DNA from: Halobacterium zhouii
Lineage (GTDB): Archaea; Halobacteriota; Halobacteria; Halobacteriales; Halobacteriaceae
DNA: 64,000 nt
NCBI RefSeq assembly: GCF_021249405.1
Contig: NZ_CP089594.1
Coordinates: 1 to 64,000 of the forward strand
Reading direction: 5' to 3'
The translations under genes and the position numbers were made by a program. Below the pieces are notes generated by a model. That model saw only the letters and a program-made list of their open reading frames with translations. It was not told where the DNA came from and made no database searches. Positions 7,640 to 15,408 of this stretch are shown here, piece after piece; positions within the stretch are counted from its first letter, which is position 1, and every line of letters starts with the position of its first letter.

Positions 7640-7903
7640 ATGACGAATCGCGACTGTAGCCGTCGTCAGACCCGCCGGAACCCCGCCGGCAGCGACACCG
7701 GGCGAGGAGGGGGACGCTGTGGATTGCACCGGGAAACCGACCAGACCAACCGGACCGACCGGCCCGACCGGTCCGACCAGACCGGCAGGATCGACCAGAC
7801 CGAAAGACGCCGCTCCTGCCGGGAACTCGAACAGGACCACTCACTCGAATCCGGAGGCTCGTTCGAACGCAGCAGCCGATTCGACCGGGGCGGCGACCGA
7901 TGA
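7640..7903 (+). CDS. Arg/Asp-rich repetitive hypothetical protein
   Basis: An 87-aa reading frame whose stop overlaps the ATG of the next gene (ATGA at 7900). The middle is a short-period repeat built from DQT, RTD and DRSD. Third positions are GC-rich in this frame. The DNA here is a near-triplet repeat (GACCGG/GACCAG), so all frames look repetitive: another plus frame reads TGPTGPTGPT and the minus strand reads GPVGPVGPVG. The frame is chosen because of the upstream promoter element and the stop/start overlap. No function can be assigned. Confidence 0.4.
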   Translation: MTNRDCSRRQTRRNPAGSDTGRGGGRCGLHRETDQTNRTDRPDRSDQTGRIDQTERRRSCRELEQDHSLESGGSFERSSRFDRGGDR

Positions 7904-8952
7904 TCCGCTCGCGACGCGACCACCCGCGCTGGCGGACGAGCCTCCCGCTCGACGTCCTCACGGTCGCCGCGATTGCGGTGTTCGTCGGGCTGAGGCCGCC
8001 AGGCGCCGTCGACGCGCTCCACGTCGCAGTCGGCCTCGGGTTCGTGTTTTTCGCACCCGGCTACGCCGTGCTCGCGGCGCTGTTCCCCGCTCGCCGGCAC
8101 GCCAGCACGGACGGCTCGTTCCCGGCGTCCGGTCTCGGTTGGGTCGAGCGGGCCGGCCTCTCCGTCGGTGCGAGCGTAGCACTCGTTCCACTGGTCGCGC
8201 TCGCGATGGCGTTTGCGGGCGCGCCGTTCACCGCGCCGTCGGTTCGAACGTGGCTCGTCGCCGTGGTGCTTCTCGCTGGCGCCGCCGCCGTCGTCCGGCG
8301 GTACGCGCTCCCGCCTGAGGAACGACTCGTCGTCCCGCTCGCGGCGTGGTTCACCTCGCTGTACGACGAGACGGTCGGCGCGTCGAATCGGCGTGACGCC
8401 GCGCTCAACATCGCGCTCGCGGCGAGCGTGCTGCTCGCACTGGGGAGTGTGGGCTTCGCCGTCGCGGACGCCGAGCAGTCCGACCCGTACACGGAGGTCG
8501 TGTTGCTCTCGGAGAACGACGCTGGCGAACTCGTGGCCGCGAACTATTCGACGAACTACGAACGCGGTGAAACCCACTCGTACGTCGTCCGCGTCCAGAA
8601 CAGACGGCCGGCGGCGCGCTCGTTCACGCTCGTGACGGAACTCCAGCGCGTGCGCTCGACGGGCGATCGCTCGGCCACGGTCGTCGAGTCGGCGGTGGTC
8701 TCGCGCCGGTCGGTCGAACTCGGCGCGAACGAGACGGGGGACGTCGACGTGTCGGTGACGCCGTCGCTGGTCGGCGACGACCTCCGCCTGGTGACGTTCC
8801 TCTACGAGGGGGACGCCCCGGACGACCCCTCGATGTCGTCCGCGAGCCAGTCCGTCTTCCTCTGGGTGGACGTCGCGCCGTCGCTGGGCGGTGAGGGGTC
8901 TGGCACACCACGGAACGAGACGGCGATGCGACACTCGGCGGGGGACTGGTAG
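7900..8952 (+). CDS. DUF1616 family membrane protein
   Basis: This 350-aa protein has four or more N-terminal membrane helices, with the typical LDVLTVAAIAVFVGLRPPG start and GLGFVFFAPGYAVLAALFP at about residue 45. An extracellular beta-rich domain follows (about 190-340). It contains the Tyr/Asn motif ANYSTNYERGETHSYVV, characteristic of archaeal DUF1616 proteins. These are frequently found beside S-layer and N-glycosylation genes; the function is unknown. It overlaps the previous frame and is followed after 1 nt by the DUF457-type gene, so the two are probably one transcript. Confidence 0.85.
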   Translation: MIRSRRDHPRWRTSLPLDVLTVAAIAVFVGLRPPGAVDALHVAVGLGFVFFAPGYAVLAALFPARRHASTDGSFPASGLGWVERAGLSVGASVALVPLVALAMAFAGAPFTAPSVRTWLVAVVLLAGAAAVVRRYALPPEERLVVPLAAWFTSLYDETVGASNRRDAALNIALAASVLLALGSVGFAVADAEQSDPYTEVVLLSENDAGELVAANYSTNYERGETHSYVVRVQNRRPAARSFTLVTELQRVRSTGDRSATVVESAVVSRRSVELGANETGDVDVSVTPSLVGDDLRLVTFLYEGDAPDDPSMSSASQSVFLWVDVAPSLGGEGSGTPRNETAMRHSAGDW

Positions 8953-8953
8953 C

Positions 8954-9544
8954 GTGTGGCCGTGGGAGCATCTCGCGGTCGGCTACATCCTCTACTCGGG
9001 CTACTCCCGGGTCCGATACGGTGACTCGCCCGACGGCACCGCCGCGGTCGTCGCGGTGGTCGCCTCACAGCTGCCGGACCTCATCGACAAGCCGCTGGCG
9101 TGGGGGCTGTCGGTGCTTCCGGGCGGGCGGACGCTCGGCCACTCGCTCGTGTTCGCGGTCCCGGTGTTGCTCGTGTTCTGGGCGCTCGCGCGGCGCGCCG
9201 ACCGCCCGGACCTAGCGAGCGCCGCGTCGATCCCCTACCTCGCGCATCTCGTCGGTGACGTGGTGTATCCGGCGCTGCTCCCCGGCGAGTCGGCCACTCT
9301 CGGATTCCTGCTGTGGCCGTTCACGGGGGGAAGCGGAAGCTCCGGCGTGGGATTCCTCGACCACCTCACCGAGTTGCTCGCGAACTTCGGGACGTACGCG
9401 ACGTCCGCGGCGGGCGTGGCGTACCTCGTGTTCGACGTGGTGCTCGTTGGCGGGTTCGTCTTTCTCTGGCTGCTCGACGGCCTCCCCGGGGTCGCGTGGC
9501 TGTTCCCCGGCCACGCCCCCGGCCGCAACCGCAGCTGGCGGTAG
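8954..9544 (+). CDS. Membrane-bound metal-dependent hydrolase-like protein (DUF457/YdjM family)
   Basis: This 196-aa protein starts at GTG 8954, 1 nt after the upstream stop. It begins MWPWEHLAVGYILYSGYS, the classic YdjM/DUF457 opening whose His is thought to bind metal. Further motifs are SQLPDLIDKP, the His in TLGHSLVF, and YLAHLVGDVVYP (with His and Asp). Four to five membrane helices are visible. The family is described as membrane-bound metal-dependent hydrolases, often grouped with LexA-regulated functions in bacteria; the substrate is not known. Confidence 0.8.
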   Translation: MWPWEHLAVGYILYSGYSRVRYGDSPDGTAAVVAVVASQLPDLIDKPLAWGLSVLPGGRTLGHSLVFAVPVLLVFWALARRADRPDLASAASIPYLAHLVGDVVYPALLPGESATLGFLLWPFTGGSGSSGVGFLDHLTELLANFGTYATSAAGVAYLVFDVVLVGGFVFLWLLDGLPGVAWLFPGHAPGRNRSWR

Positions 9545-9644
9545 TCAGTCGTCACTCGGGGGAACGACCCGATAATTTCCTTACTGCCAACGATACGGCG
9601 AGTCGTCGGTTTGCTGGGAGCGACAGCGACACCGAACCGCCCGG

Positions 9645-9687
9645 CAGTGCACTGGCTGAAAAGCGGCAGTGAACCGGTTGAAAAGGG
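9645..9687. repeat. 22-bp tandem duplication between convergent genes
   Basis: Two units (9645-9666 and 9667-9687) share CAGTG, an ACYGG core and TTGAAAAG or CTGAAAAG. They lie between the stop codons of two convergent genes. Confidence 0.45.
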
Positions 9688-9699
9688 TTGACGGCTGGC

Positions 9700-10248
9700 T
9701 CAGCGCTCGTCGATGAGGTCCGTCGGCGGACGCCGCGAGACGTACCGCTCGTAGACGAAGTGCGTGATGGCGGCGATGCCGAACAGCAACACCACGAGTA
9801 CGCCTGCGGCGGCCAGCGGAATCAGCGAGAAGACCGGCAACTCGAAGAGGATAGCCAGGTAGAGCAGTCCGCCGAACGCAGCGATGGAGAGGTAGACGAA
9901 CTGCCACATCCGTGGCTCCTCCTCGCTCTGCAGGTGGCGGTCGATCTCGCTCGCGTCGTCGGAGAGCGCCACCAGGCCGCTGTCCTGGTCGTGGGTGACG
10001 ACGCCCGCGTTCGCGAGTTTGGGGACGTGGGTCTGGTAGATCGAGACGTAGACGCGTTTTCGCTGCTGGCTGGTGAGATCCTCGACCTCGGTGTCGTTCT
10101 CCCAGGCGGCGATTTCGTCGGCGAGGTCGACGAGGTCGACGGGCTCGCCGGCCCGTCGGAGGTACGAGAGGATGAACCGCCGCCGTGGGTTACTGAGCAG
10201 GTAGAGGTCGGCGTTTTGAGAGAGGTCGGCGTTGTCGGTCTCGGACAT
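9700..10248 (-). CDS. DUF7344-type winged-helix protein with two membrane helices
   Basis: This 182-aa protein starts at ATG 10248. Residues 12-110 form a winged helix of the haloarchaeal DUF7344 type, with landmarks LLSNPRRRFILSYL, LTSQQRKRVYVSIYQTHVPK and LANAGVV. Two membrane helices follow (about 120-165), then a charged tail. It is probably a membrane-tethered DNA-binding regulator. A 16-codon open frame (10298 to 10248) ends in a TGATG overlap with this start and begins 42 nt after GTAACAAAG, so a leader peptide is possible. A close relative lies at 13941-14528. Confidence 0.8.
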   Translation of the reverse strand: MSETDNADLSQNADLYLLSNPRRRFILSYLRRAGEPVDLVDLADEIAAWENDTEVEDLTSQQRKRVYVSIYQTHVPKLANAGVVTHDQDSGLVALSDDASEIDRHLQSEEEPRMWQFVYLSIAAFGGLLYLAILFELPVFSLIPLAAAGVLVVLLFGIAAITHFVYERYVSRRPPTDLIDER

Positions 10249-10331
10249 CAATCAGTACGTCCCCATTGTCCCCGGACGCGTGCGTCTCTCCCCCGCATAT
10301 CGGCTCTACAACACGGTTGTTCTGTTCGATA

Positions 10332-10340
10332 CTTTGTTAC
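10332..10340 (-). promoter_or_regulatory. GTAACAAAG promoter-position element (minus strand)
   Basis: One-base variant of ATAACAAAG, 92 nt before the DUF7344-type start and 42 nt before the possible 16-codon leader frame. Confidence 0.4.
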
Positions 10341-10495
10341 TACACCTTTACCCCGAGTAGCACGCAGATACCGGCCGTCACCCGGTAAATGACCGCTCTG
10401 TTGTGCGGTTCCGTGGGCACGTACGACCTGCGTACTTCGACCGTAACGAGCGGTTTCGGTGGTGTTCACAGCGGGAAAATGTCAGATTGTATCGC

Positions 10496-12325
10496 TCATT
10501 CGACGGTGACACTCTTCGCGAGGTTGCGCGGCTTGTCGATGGCGCGATTGAGTCGGTCGGCCATGTGGTACGAGATCAGTTGCAACTGGACGTTCGCCGC
10601 CACGCCCGCGAGCGCGGGGTGTGTCGGGGGAATCTCCAGGACGTCGTCGACGGTGTCGACGACTTCGGAGGCGTCCGTCGCGGTGACCCCGATGACCGGC
10701 GCGCCGCGGGCCTGAACCTCCTTGACGTTGTTCAGGGTCTTCTCGTCGTTCTCCCCGGAGAACAGCGCGAACACGGGTGTGTCCGGGGTGACGAGAGCGA
10801 GCGGACCGTGTTTGAGCTCGCCCGCGGCGAATCCCTCGGCGTGCTCGTAGGTGATCTCCTTGAACTTCAGCGCGCCCTCCTTCGCGACCGGATGCATCAC
10901 ACCCCGGCCGATGAAGAAGTAGGCGTCGGCGTCCCGGTAGCGGTCCACGAGGTTCTCGACGTCGTTCCCCTCGAGGAGCCACTGGACGTTCTCGGAGAGC
11001 GTCGAGACGCCCTCGAGGAACGCGCTCTGTCCGGACGTGTACTCCTCGTGGTTCGCTTCCTCGCGGTCGCGTGCTATCTGTTCGGCGAGCAGGCCGAGGG
11101 TCGCGACCTGCGAGGAGAACGTCTTCGTCGCCGCCACGCCGATCTCGGGGCCGGCGCGGATGAACACCGCGTCGTCGCACTCCCGCGCGGCCGTCGACCC
11201 GACGACGTTCGTGACGGCGAGCGTCCGCGCGCCGGCGTCACTGGCGTGCCGGAGCGACCCCAGTGTGTCCGCTGTTTCCCCGCTCTGCGTGACGCCAACG
11301 ACGAGCGTGTCGTCGCCGAGCGGCGCGGGGTTCGTGGCGTACTCGCCCGCGCGGAACACCTGCGCGGGGACGCCGCGCTGTGCGAGCAACTGCTGGGCGT
11401 ACAGCGCCGCGTGGTAGGACGTTCCGCACGCGAGGAACTGCACCTGCTTTACGTCCGAGAACTCGCCGCGCGAGAACGCCTCGAAGGTGGCGCCGGTGTG
11501 CCCGTCCTCGACGCGGCCGCGGACCGTCTGGGCGAGCGCCGTCGGTTGCTCGTGGATCTCCTTTTTCATGTAGTGGTCGTAGCCACCCTTCTCGGCGTCC
11601 TCGGGCGACCAGTCGATGGACTGCACCGGCCGGTCGACCGGGTCGCCGTTGGCGTCGGTGATGTGGTGGTCCTCGGCGGAGGCGCGGACGACGTCACCGT
11701 CCTCGAGGTACACCACCTGGTCGGTGAACTCGAGGAACGCGGGCGCGTCGCTGGCGAGGAAGTACTCGTTCTCACCGACGCCGAGGACGAGCGGTGACCC
11801 CTTTCGCGTGGCGTACAGTTCCCCGGTCTCCTCGACGAGCACGGCGACCGCGAAGCTCCCGGAGAGCATCGAGATGGTGTCCCGGAACGCGGACTCCACG
11901 GACGCTCCCTCCTCGAGGAACTCCTCCATGACGTGGGGGACGACCTCCGTGTCCGTCTCGCTCGTGAACGTGTGGCCGCGGGCGGTGAGCTCCTCGCGGA
12001 GCGTGGCGTGGTTCTCGATGATGCCGTTGTGGACGACCGCGACCTGGTTCGTGCAGTCAGTGTGGGGGTGTGCGTTCTCGTTCGTCGGCGCGCCGTGCGT
12101 GCTCCAGCGTGTGTGCCCGATACCGATGTGCCCCTCGGCGCGTTCGGCGTCGATGGCGTCGCGTAGCGAGGAGAGGTCGCCCTCGCGCTTGTACACCTCG
12201 AGGCCGTCGCCGTTCTCCATCGCGAGTCCCGCAGAGTCGTAGCCGCGGTACTCCAGGTTGGCGAGTCCGGTGAGGAGCGTGTCGACGGCGTCGTCGTCGC
12301 CGACGCGAGCGGTGATGCCACACAT
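10496..12325 (-). CDS. glmS: Glutamine-fructose-6-phosphate aminotransferase (GlmS)
   Basis: This 609-aa enzyme makes glucosamine-6-phosphate from fructose-6-phosphate and glutamine, the first committed step to UDP-GlcNAc. The N-terminal glutaminase begins MCGITARVG; Cys2 is the nucleophile. It also has LEYRGYDSAG and TRWSTHGAPTNENAHPH. The two SIS domains show CGTSYHAA (about 300), TQSGETADT (about 348) and a second repeat around residue 480. The protein ends in the invariant KSVTVE. The start at 12325 is fixed by the need for Met-Cys. A 27-codon frame overlaps the start. GlmM and GlmU-like genes lie nearby, completing the pathway. Confidence 0.97.
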   Translation of the reverse strand: MCGITARVGDDDAVDTLLTGLANLEYRGYDSAGLAMENGDGLEVYKREGDLSSLRDAIDAERAEGHIGIGHTRWSTHGAPTNENAHPHTDCTNQVAVVHNGIIENHATLREELTARGHTFTSETDTEVVPHVMEEFLEEGASVESAFRDTISMLSGSFAVAVLVEETGELYATRKGSPLVLGVGENEYFLASDAPAFLEFTDQVVYLEDGDVVRASAEDHHITDANGDPVDRPVQSIDWSPEDAEKGGYDHYMKKEIHEQPTALAQTVRGRVEDGHTGATFEAFSRGEFSDVKQVQFLACGTSYHAALYAQQLLAQRGVPAQVFRAGEYATNPAPLGDDTLVVGVTQSGETADTLGSLRHASDAGARTLAVTNVVGSTAARECDDAVFIRAGPEIGVAATKTFSSQVATLGLLAEQIARDREEANHEEYTSGQSAFLEGVSTLSENVQWLLEGNDVENLVDRYRDADAYFFIGRGVMHPVAKEGALKFKEITYEHAEGFAAGELKHGPLALVTPDTPVFALFSGENDEKTLNNVKEVQARGAPVIGVTATDASEVVDTVDDVLEIPPTHPALAGVAANVQLQLISYHMADRLNRAIDKPRNLAKSVTVE

Positions 12326-12408
12326 CAGTCGCTGCCCTCCGGAGCGGCGAGTAGTTCGCGTGTCGTTGCGGGCGCCGTACCCGCGTAGGGGGATTGTGTG
12401 TTTTCCAT
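12325..12408 (-). CDS. 27-aa upstream peptide coupled to glmS
   Basis: A small open frame (MENTQSPYAGTAP..., 27 aa) whose TGA overlaps the glmS ATG as TGATG. It has a GC-rich third position and a soluble composition. It may be a translated leader controlling glmS, or simply untranslated 5' sequence. No homolog is known to me. Confidence 0.35.
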   Translation of the reverse strand: MENTQSPYAGTAPATTRELLAAPEGSD

Positions 12409-12481
12409 TGTGATTCAGACGGTTGCTCCCCTCGGTTACCGCGACGAGGAGAACGATAACCCAGTATTGACAACATGACGC

Positions 12482-12490
12482 CTTTGTTAT
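12482..12490 (-). promoter_or_regulatory. ATAACAAAG promoter-position element (minus strand)
   Basis: Exact ATAACAAAG, 165 nt before the glmS start and 82 nt before the 27-aa leader frame. Confidence 0.45.
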
Positions 12491-12633
12491 GGGTAAGTTG
12501 CGGAGACCGACAGACACCGCTTACATGGAGTACCAGTTTGCTACTTCTCCCGGACTGCACGCCCCTGGGAACAGAGGGGTCACCAACCGGTAGGTGGCTG
12601 GTAACGAAGGCCCGATGAGTCCACGAATCGCCT

Positions 12634-13779
12634 ATGCAAGCCATCGTGCTCGCGGTGGACGACACCGAGTGGACGCATCCGCTCGCACCGAACGGACCAA
12701 CGTCGATGCTCCCGGTCGGCCGCAGCACCGCCGCCGAACACGCCGTCCGAAGCGCCGATGCGGGTGGTGCAGACCGAATCACGCTCGTCGACCCGGACGG
12801 CGTCGTCACGGACGCCGTGCCCGACGACGTCGACTACGAGCACTCGATCACTCTCGAGGACGCACTCGCGGCAGGGGACGACGAGTTCGTGCTTCTCCCG
12901 GCGTCCGTCCTGCTCGACGCGCCCGCAGTGGCGTCGCTCGTCCAGCGCGCGCCGTCGATGGCCGTCGCGCGAAGCGAGACCCGGCCTCGGTTCGGCGCCG
13001 TCGACGCCGACGGCAGTCGCGTTCAGCACGTTCGACGTCTCGGCGAGGAACACGAGGCGAACGACTCTTCGGACGGTGACAGAACGGACGGCGGCGTGCT
13101 CGCGTTCACCGGAGCCGTTTCGCTCCCGGCGGCCTGCCGCGACGAGGACGCGACGTTCGACGCGCTCGTCGCCGCCGGCGTCGAGGCGGGCCTCGGCACG
13201 GTCACCGCAGAACGCTGGCACGACCTCGAACGCCCGTGGGAGCTACTCGAGGCAAACGCGCACGCGCTCGAAGCCCTCGACTCCGAGCGGGACGGGCGCA
13301 TCCACCCGGACGCTACCCTCTCGGGTGGCGTCGTCGTGGAGCCGGAGGCCGTCGTCGAGTCCGGCGTCGTCGTGGAGGGGCCGGCACTCATCTCCAGGGG
13401 GGCGACTGTCGGCCCGAACGCGTACATCCGCGGGGCGACGTATCTCGGGCCGGACGCGCACGTCGGACACGCAGTCGAGGTGAAGAACAGCGTGTTCCTC
13501 GCGGGCGCGACGGTCGGCCACCTCTCGTACGTCGGCGACAGCGTCCTCGGACGGGACGTCAACTTCGGCGCGAACACCGTCGTTGCGAACCTCCGCCACG
13601 ACGACCAGTCGGTGCGCGCAGCGGCGAGCGACGGCCGGCTCTCGACGGGCCGCCGGAAGTTCGGCGTCGTGGTCGGCGAGAACGCGAAGACCGGCATCGG
13701 AACGAACCTGAACGCGGGCGTCACGCTCGGCGCGGGAGCCCACACGACGCCCGGTGAGACGGTGGTTCGGGACCGGTGA
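12634..13779 (+). CDS. GlmU-like protein with intact acyltransferase half and degenerate nucleotidyltransferase half
   Basis: This 381-aa protein keeps the length and domain order of archaeal GlmU-type sugar-1-phosphate enzymes. The N-terminal pyrophosphorylase signature (LAAGxGTRMxPLTxxxPKPLxPV) is lost: it reads LAVDDTEWTHPLAPNGPTSM. From about residue 215 a left-handed beta-helix is intact, with hexapeptide repeats, FGANTVVANLRHD (His of the acetyltransferase site) and FGVVVGENAKTGIGTNLNAG. I infer a glucosamine-1-phosphate N-acetyltransferase, or a regulatory paralog of the complete protein at 15409-16590. It is divergent from glmS. Confidence 0.8.
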   Translation: MQAIVLAVDDTEWTHPLAPNGPTSMLPVGRSTAAEHAVRSADAGGADRITLVDPDGVVTDAVPDDVDYEHSITLEDALAAGDDEFVLLPASVLLDAPAVASLVQRAPSMAVARSETRPRFGAVDADGSRVQHVRRLGEEHEANDSSDGDRTDGGVLAFTGAVSLPAACRDEDATFDALVAAGVEAGLGTVTAERWHDLERPWELLEANAHALEALDSERDGRIHPDATLSGGVVVEPEAVVESGVVVEGPALISRGATVGPNAYIRGATYLGPDAHVGHAVEVKNSVFLAGATVGHLSYVGDSVLGRDVNFGANTVVANLRHDDQSVRAAASDGRLSTGRRKFGVVVGENAKTGIGTNLNAGVTLGAGAHTTPGETVVRDR

Positions 13780-13940
13780 CGGCGTCGAATCGTCGGCACT
13801 GCCTCCTTCTTGGCTGAGTCGAAAGCGAGAAGCGGTGTGACAGCGTCGCGTCGAGCGCGCGAGAAACGAGACCTGATTTCGATTGGTTGGTCCCAGTGCC
13901 GTGCCGGATGGTGGCGGTGCTGCGCCGGCCAGTGACGGTA

Positions 13941-14528
13941 CTACTCCGAGTAGTGTCTGTCTGCACCCGCGAGCGCCACGAACGCGCCGATTACGAGGAA
14001 CGTCGCGACTGTCGCGGCGAGCGTTCCGGCAGCGAGCAACGCGGCGGTGTACACGAGCGCGCTGCCGCCGGCGAGAGAGAGATAGTGTCTGTCCGTGATC
14101 CGGGCCTCGTCGTCCTCCGTGTCGAGGTAGGTTTCGAGTCGGTCGGCGCTCTCACAGAGGTCGATGGTGCCCCGACTCTGGTTGAAGTCGATGACGCCGG
14201 CGTCGTCCATCTTCGGGAGGTGGCACTGGTAGAGGCCGACGTAGACGCGTTTTCGTTGCTGTGCGTTCAGTGCGGTTACGGTGATGTCGTTCTCCAGGGC
14301 GGCGATGTGCTCTGCGAGCTGGCCGAGCGTCGCCTCCCCGTCGTTGTCCCGCAGGTAGTGGAGAACGAGCCGGCGCCGTTCGTTACGCAGGATTTCGAAG
14401 ACGATGTCGAGGGAGAGGCGCTCCTGTTCCGTCGACTCCGTCGCTGCCTGGTCGTCTGACTGCTCGGTGGTCGCTGGGTCGCTCCCCGGTTCAACTGGTT
14501 CGGCTGATGAGAGGTTCTGTGTGCTCAT
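13941..14528 (-). CDS. DUF7344-type winged-helix protein with C-terminal membrane helices
   Basis: This 195-aa protein starts at ATG 14528. An acidic, Ser/Glu-rich leader (1-35) precedes a winged helix (about 36-130: ILRNERRRLVLHYL, ALNAQQRKRVYVGLYQCHLPK, MDDAGVIDF). Two membrane helices (about 145-190) follow. It is a paralog of the 9700-10248 protein, with near-identical QQRKRVYV motifs. A TATA-like TTATTTATAA (14693-14702) implies a leader of about 140 nt if this start is right. It is probably a membrane-anchored regulator; whether it controls the flanking sugar genes is inference. Confidence 0.8.
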   Translation of the reverse strand: MSTQNLSSAEPVEPGSDPATTEQSDDQAATESTEQERLSLDIVFEILRNERRRLVLHYLRDNDGEATLGQLAEHIAALENDITVTALNAQQRKRVYVGLYQCHLPKMDDAGVIDFNQSRGTIDLCESADRLETYLDTEDDEARITDRHYLSLAGGSALVYTAALLAAGTLAATVATFLVIGAFVALAGADRHYSE

Positions 14529-14905
14529 GTTCGTGCTGCCCCCGTCGTTGCAGTCGGCCTCCCTCCCCAATCGTCTGTTTGCCTGTACGTCGGTTTGATT
14601 CGACGCAAACGGTGCGCGTATGCGGAACGTTCGTCGGACGGTCTGTCCGGTAGTCCCGGGTTTCCGTCGGTACACGATTCCACGTCAGACGCTTATAAAT
14701 AACTAATCCAATATAAGAAACAGATATGATATTTTACTATAAATTTCTTGCAGTAGTACGGGGCGGCTATGGCGCAAGTTATCTCGGATTACTGGTGCTG
14801 TACGCCGCGAATCCAGGGACTACTGTTCTCGCCACCCCCGCGCCCGCCAGTTCTGGCTGCGATGAGCCTTGTGGAATCGTTGCGCGCGCTTTCAGCGCGC
14901 TGTCC
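14529..14905. other. Intergenic promoter region
   Basis: 377 bp without a convincing gene. It carries the minus-strand TATA-like TTATTTATAA (14693-14702) and an AT-rich patch (14690-14755). The right half, next to the end of the HalOD1 gene, contains the hairpin-like GCGCGCTTTCAGCGCGC at about 14883-14900, a possible terminator stem. Confidence 0.45.
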
Positions 14906-15241
14906 TCACACGCTCTCGTCGACCTCGATCCGGCCGCTGGCGAACACGGTCACGAAGTGATTCGCGTACTCGAAGGCCAGGTAGCCGCCGCGACGCACGC
15001 TTCCGTCGAACTTCGCGGAGAACAGGTTGTTCAACGCGTCCGCGTCCACCGCGTCGTTCAATGGCTCGATCTCCGTAACGGAGGTGTCCGCGACGTCCGC
15101 GACGGCCTGTACGACCTGCTCGCTCACGGTTCGGTCTGCTGACCAGGTGAAGTGACTCGGCTCGCTCTCCGAGTTTAGGTCCGCTTGGTCGACTGTCATG
15201 CGCTGCGAATCGTTGTCCGCAAGTTCTGTCGTGTTTGACAT
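14906..15241 (-). CDS. HalOD1 output domain protein
   Basis: This 111-aa protein matches the haloarchaeal HalOD1 output domain. After an acidic N-terminus it shows VSEQVVQAVADVADTSVTEI, EPLNDAVDADALNNLF and a C-terminal beta region (LAFEYANHFVTVFASGRIEV). HalOD1 is found alone or at the end of haloarchaeal signalling proteins and is presumed to be an output or binding module; its ligand is unknown. The gene is single, with an AT-rich TATA-like region at 15340-15355. Confidence 0.85.
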   Translation of the reverse strand: MSNTTELADNDSQRMTVDQADLNSESEPSHFTWSADRTVSEQVVQAVADVADTSVTEIEPLNDAVDADALNNLFSAKFDGSVRRGGYLAFEYANHFVTVFASGRIEVDESV

Positions 15242-15408
15242 AGATGCCTCTGATTCCTTCTGTATCGCCGTATTACTGGTCGTCGAGTGCTATCCGTCTC
15301 GCGCCTCGAACCTGCCTGTGAACCTACGAAGCGGAGAACTCTATTAATAGCTTTCTCTCGCGATAGAGGACGAATTGACCTGGTAATCACCCGATGGCGA
15401 TGCGGAAA

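Noticed and set aside
7619..7840. Collagen-like GPVGPVGPVG reading on the minus strand
   Set aside because: Arises from the near-triplet repeat DNA; no start context, no promoter and no conserved ends.
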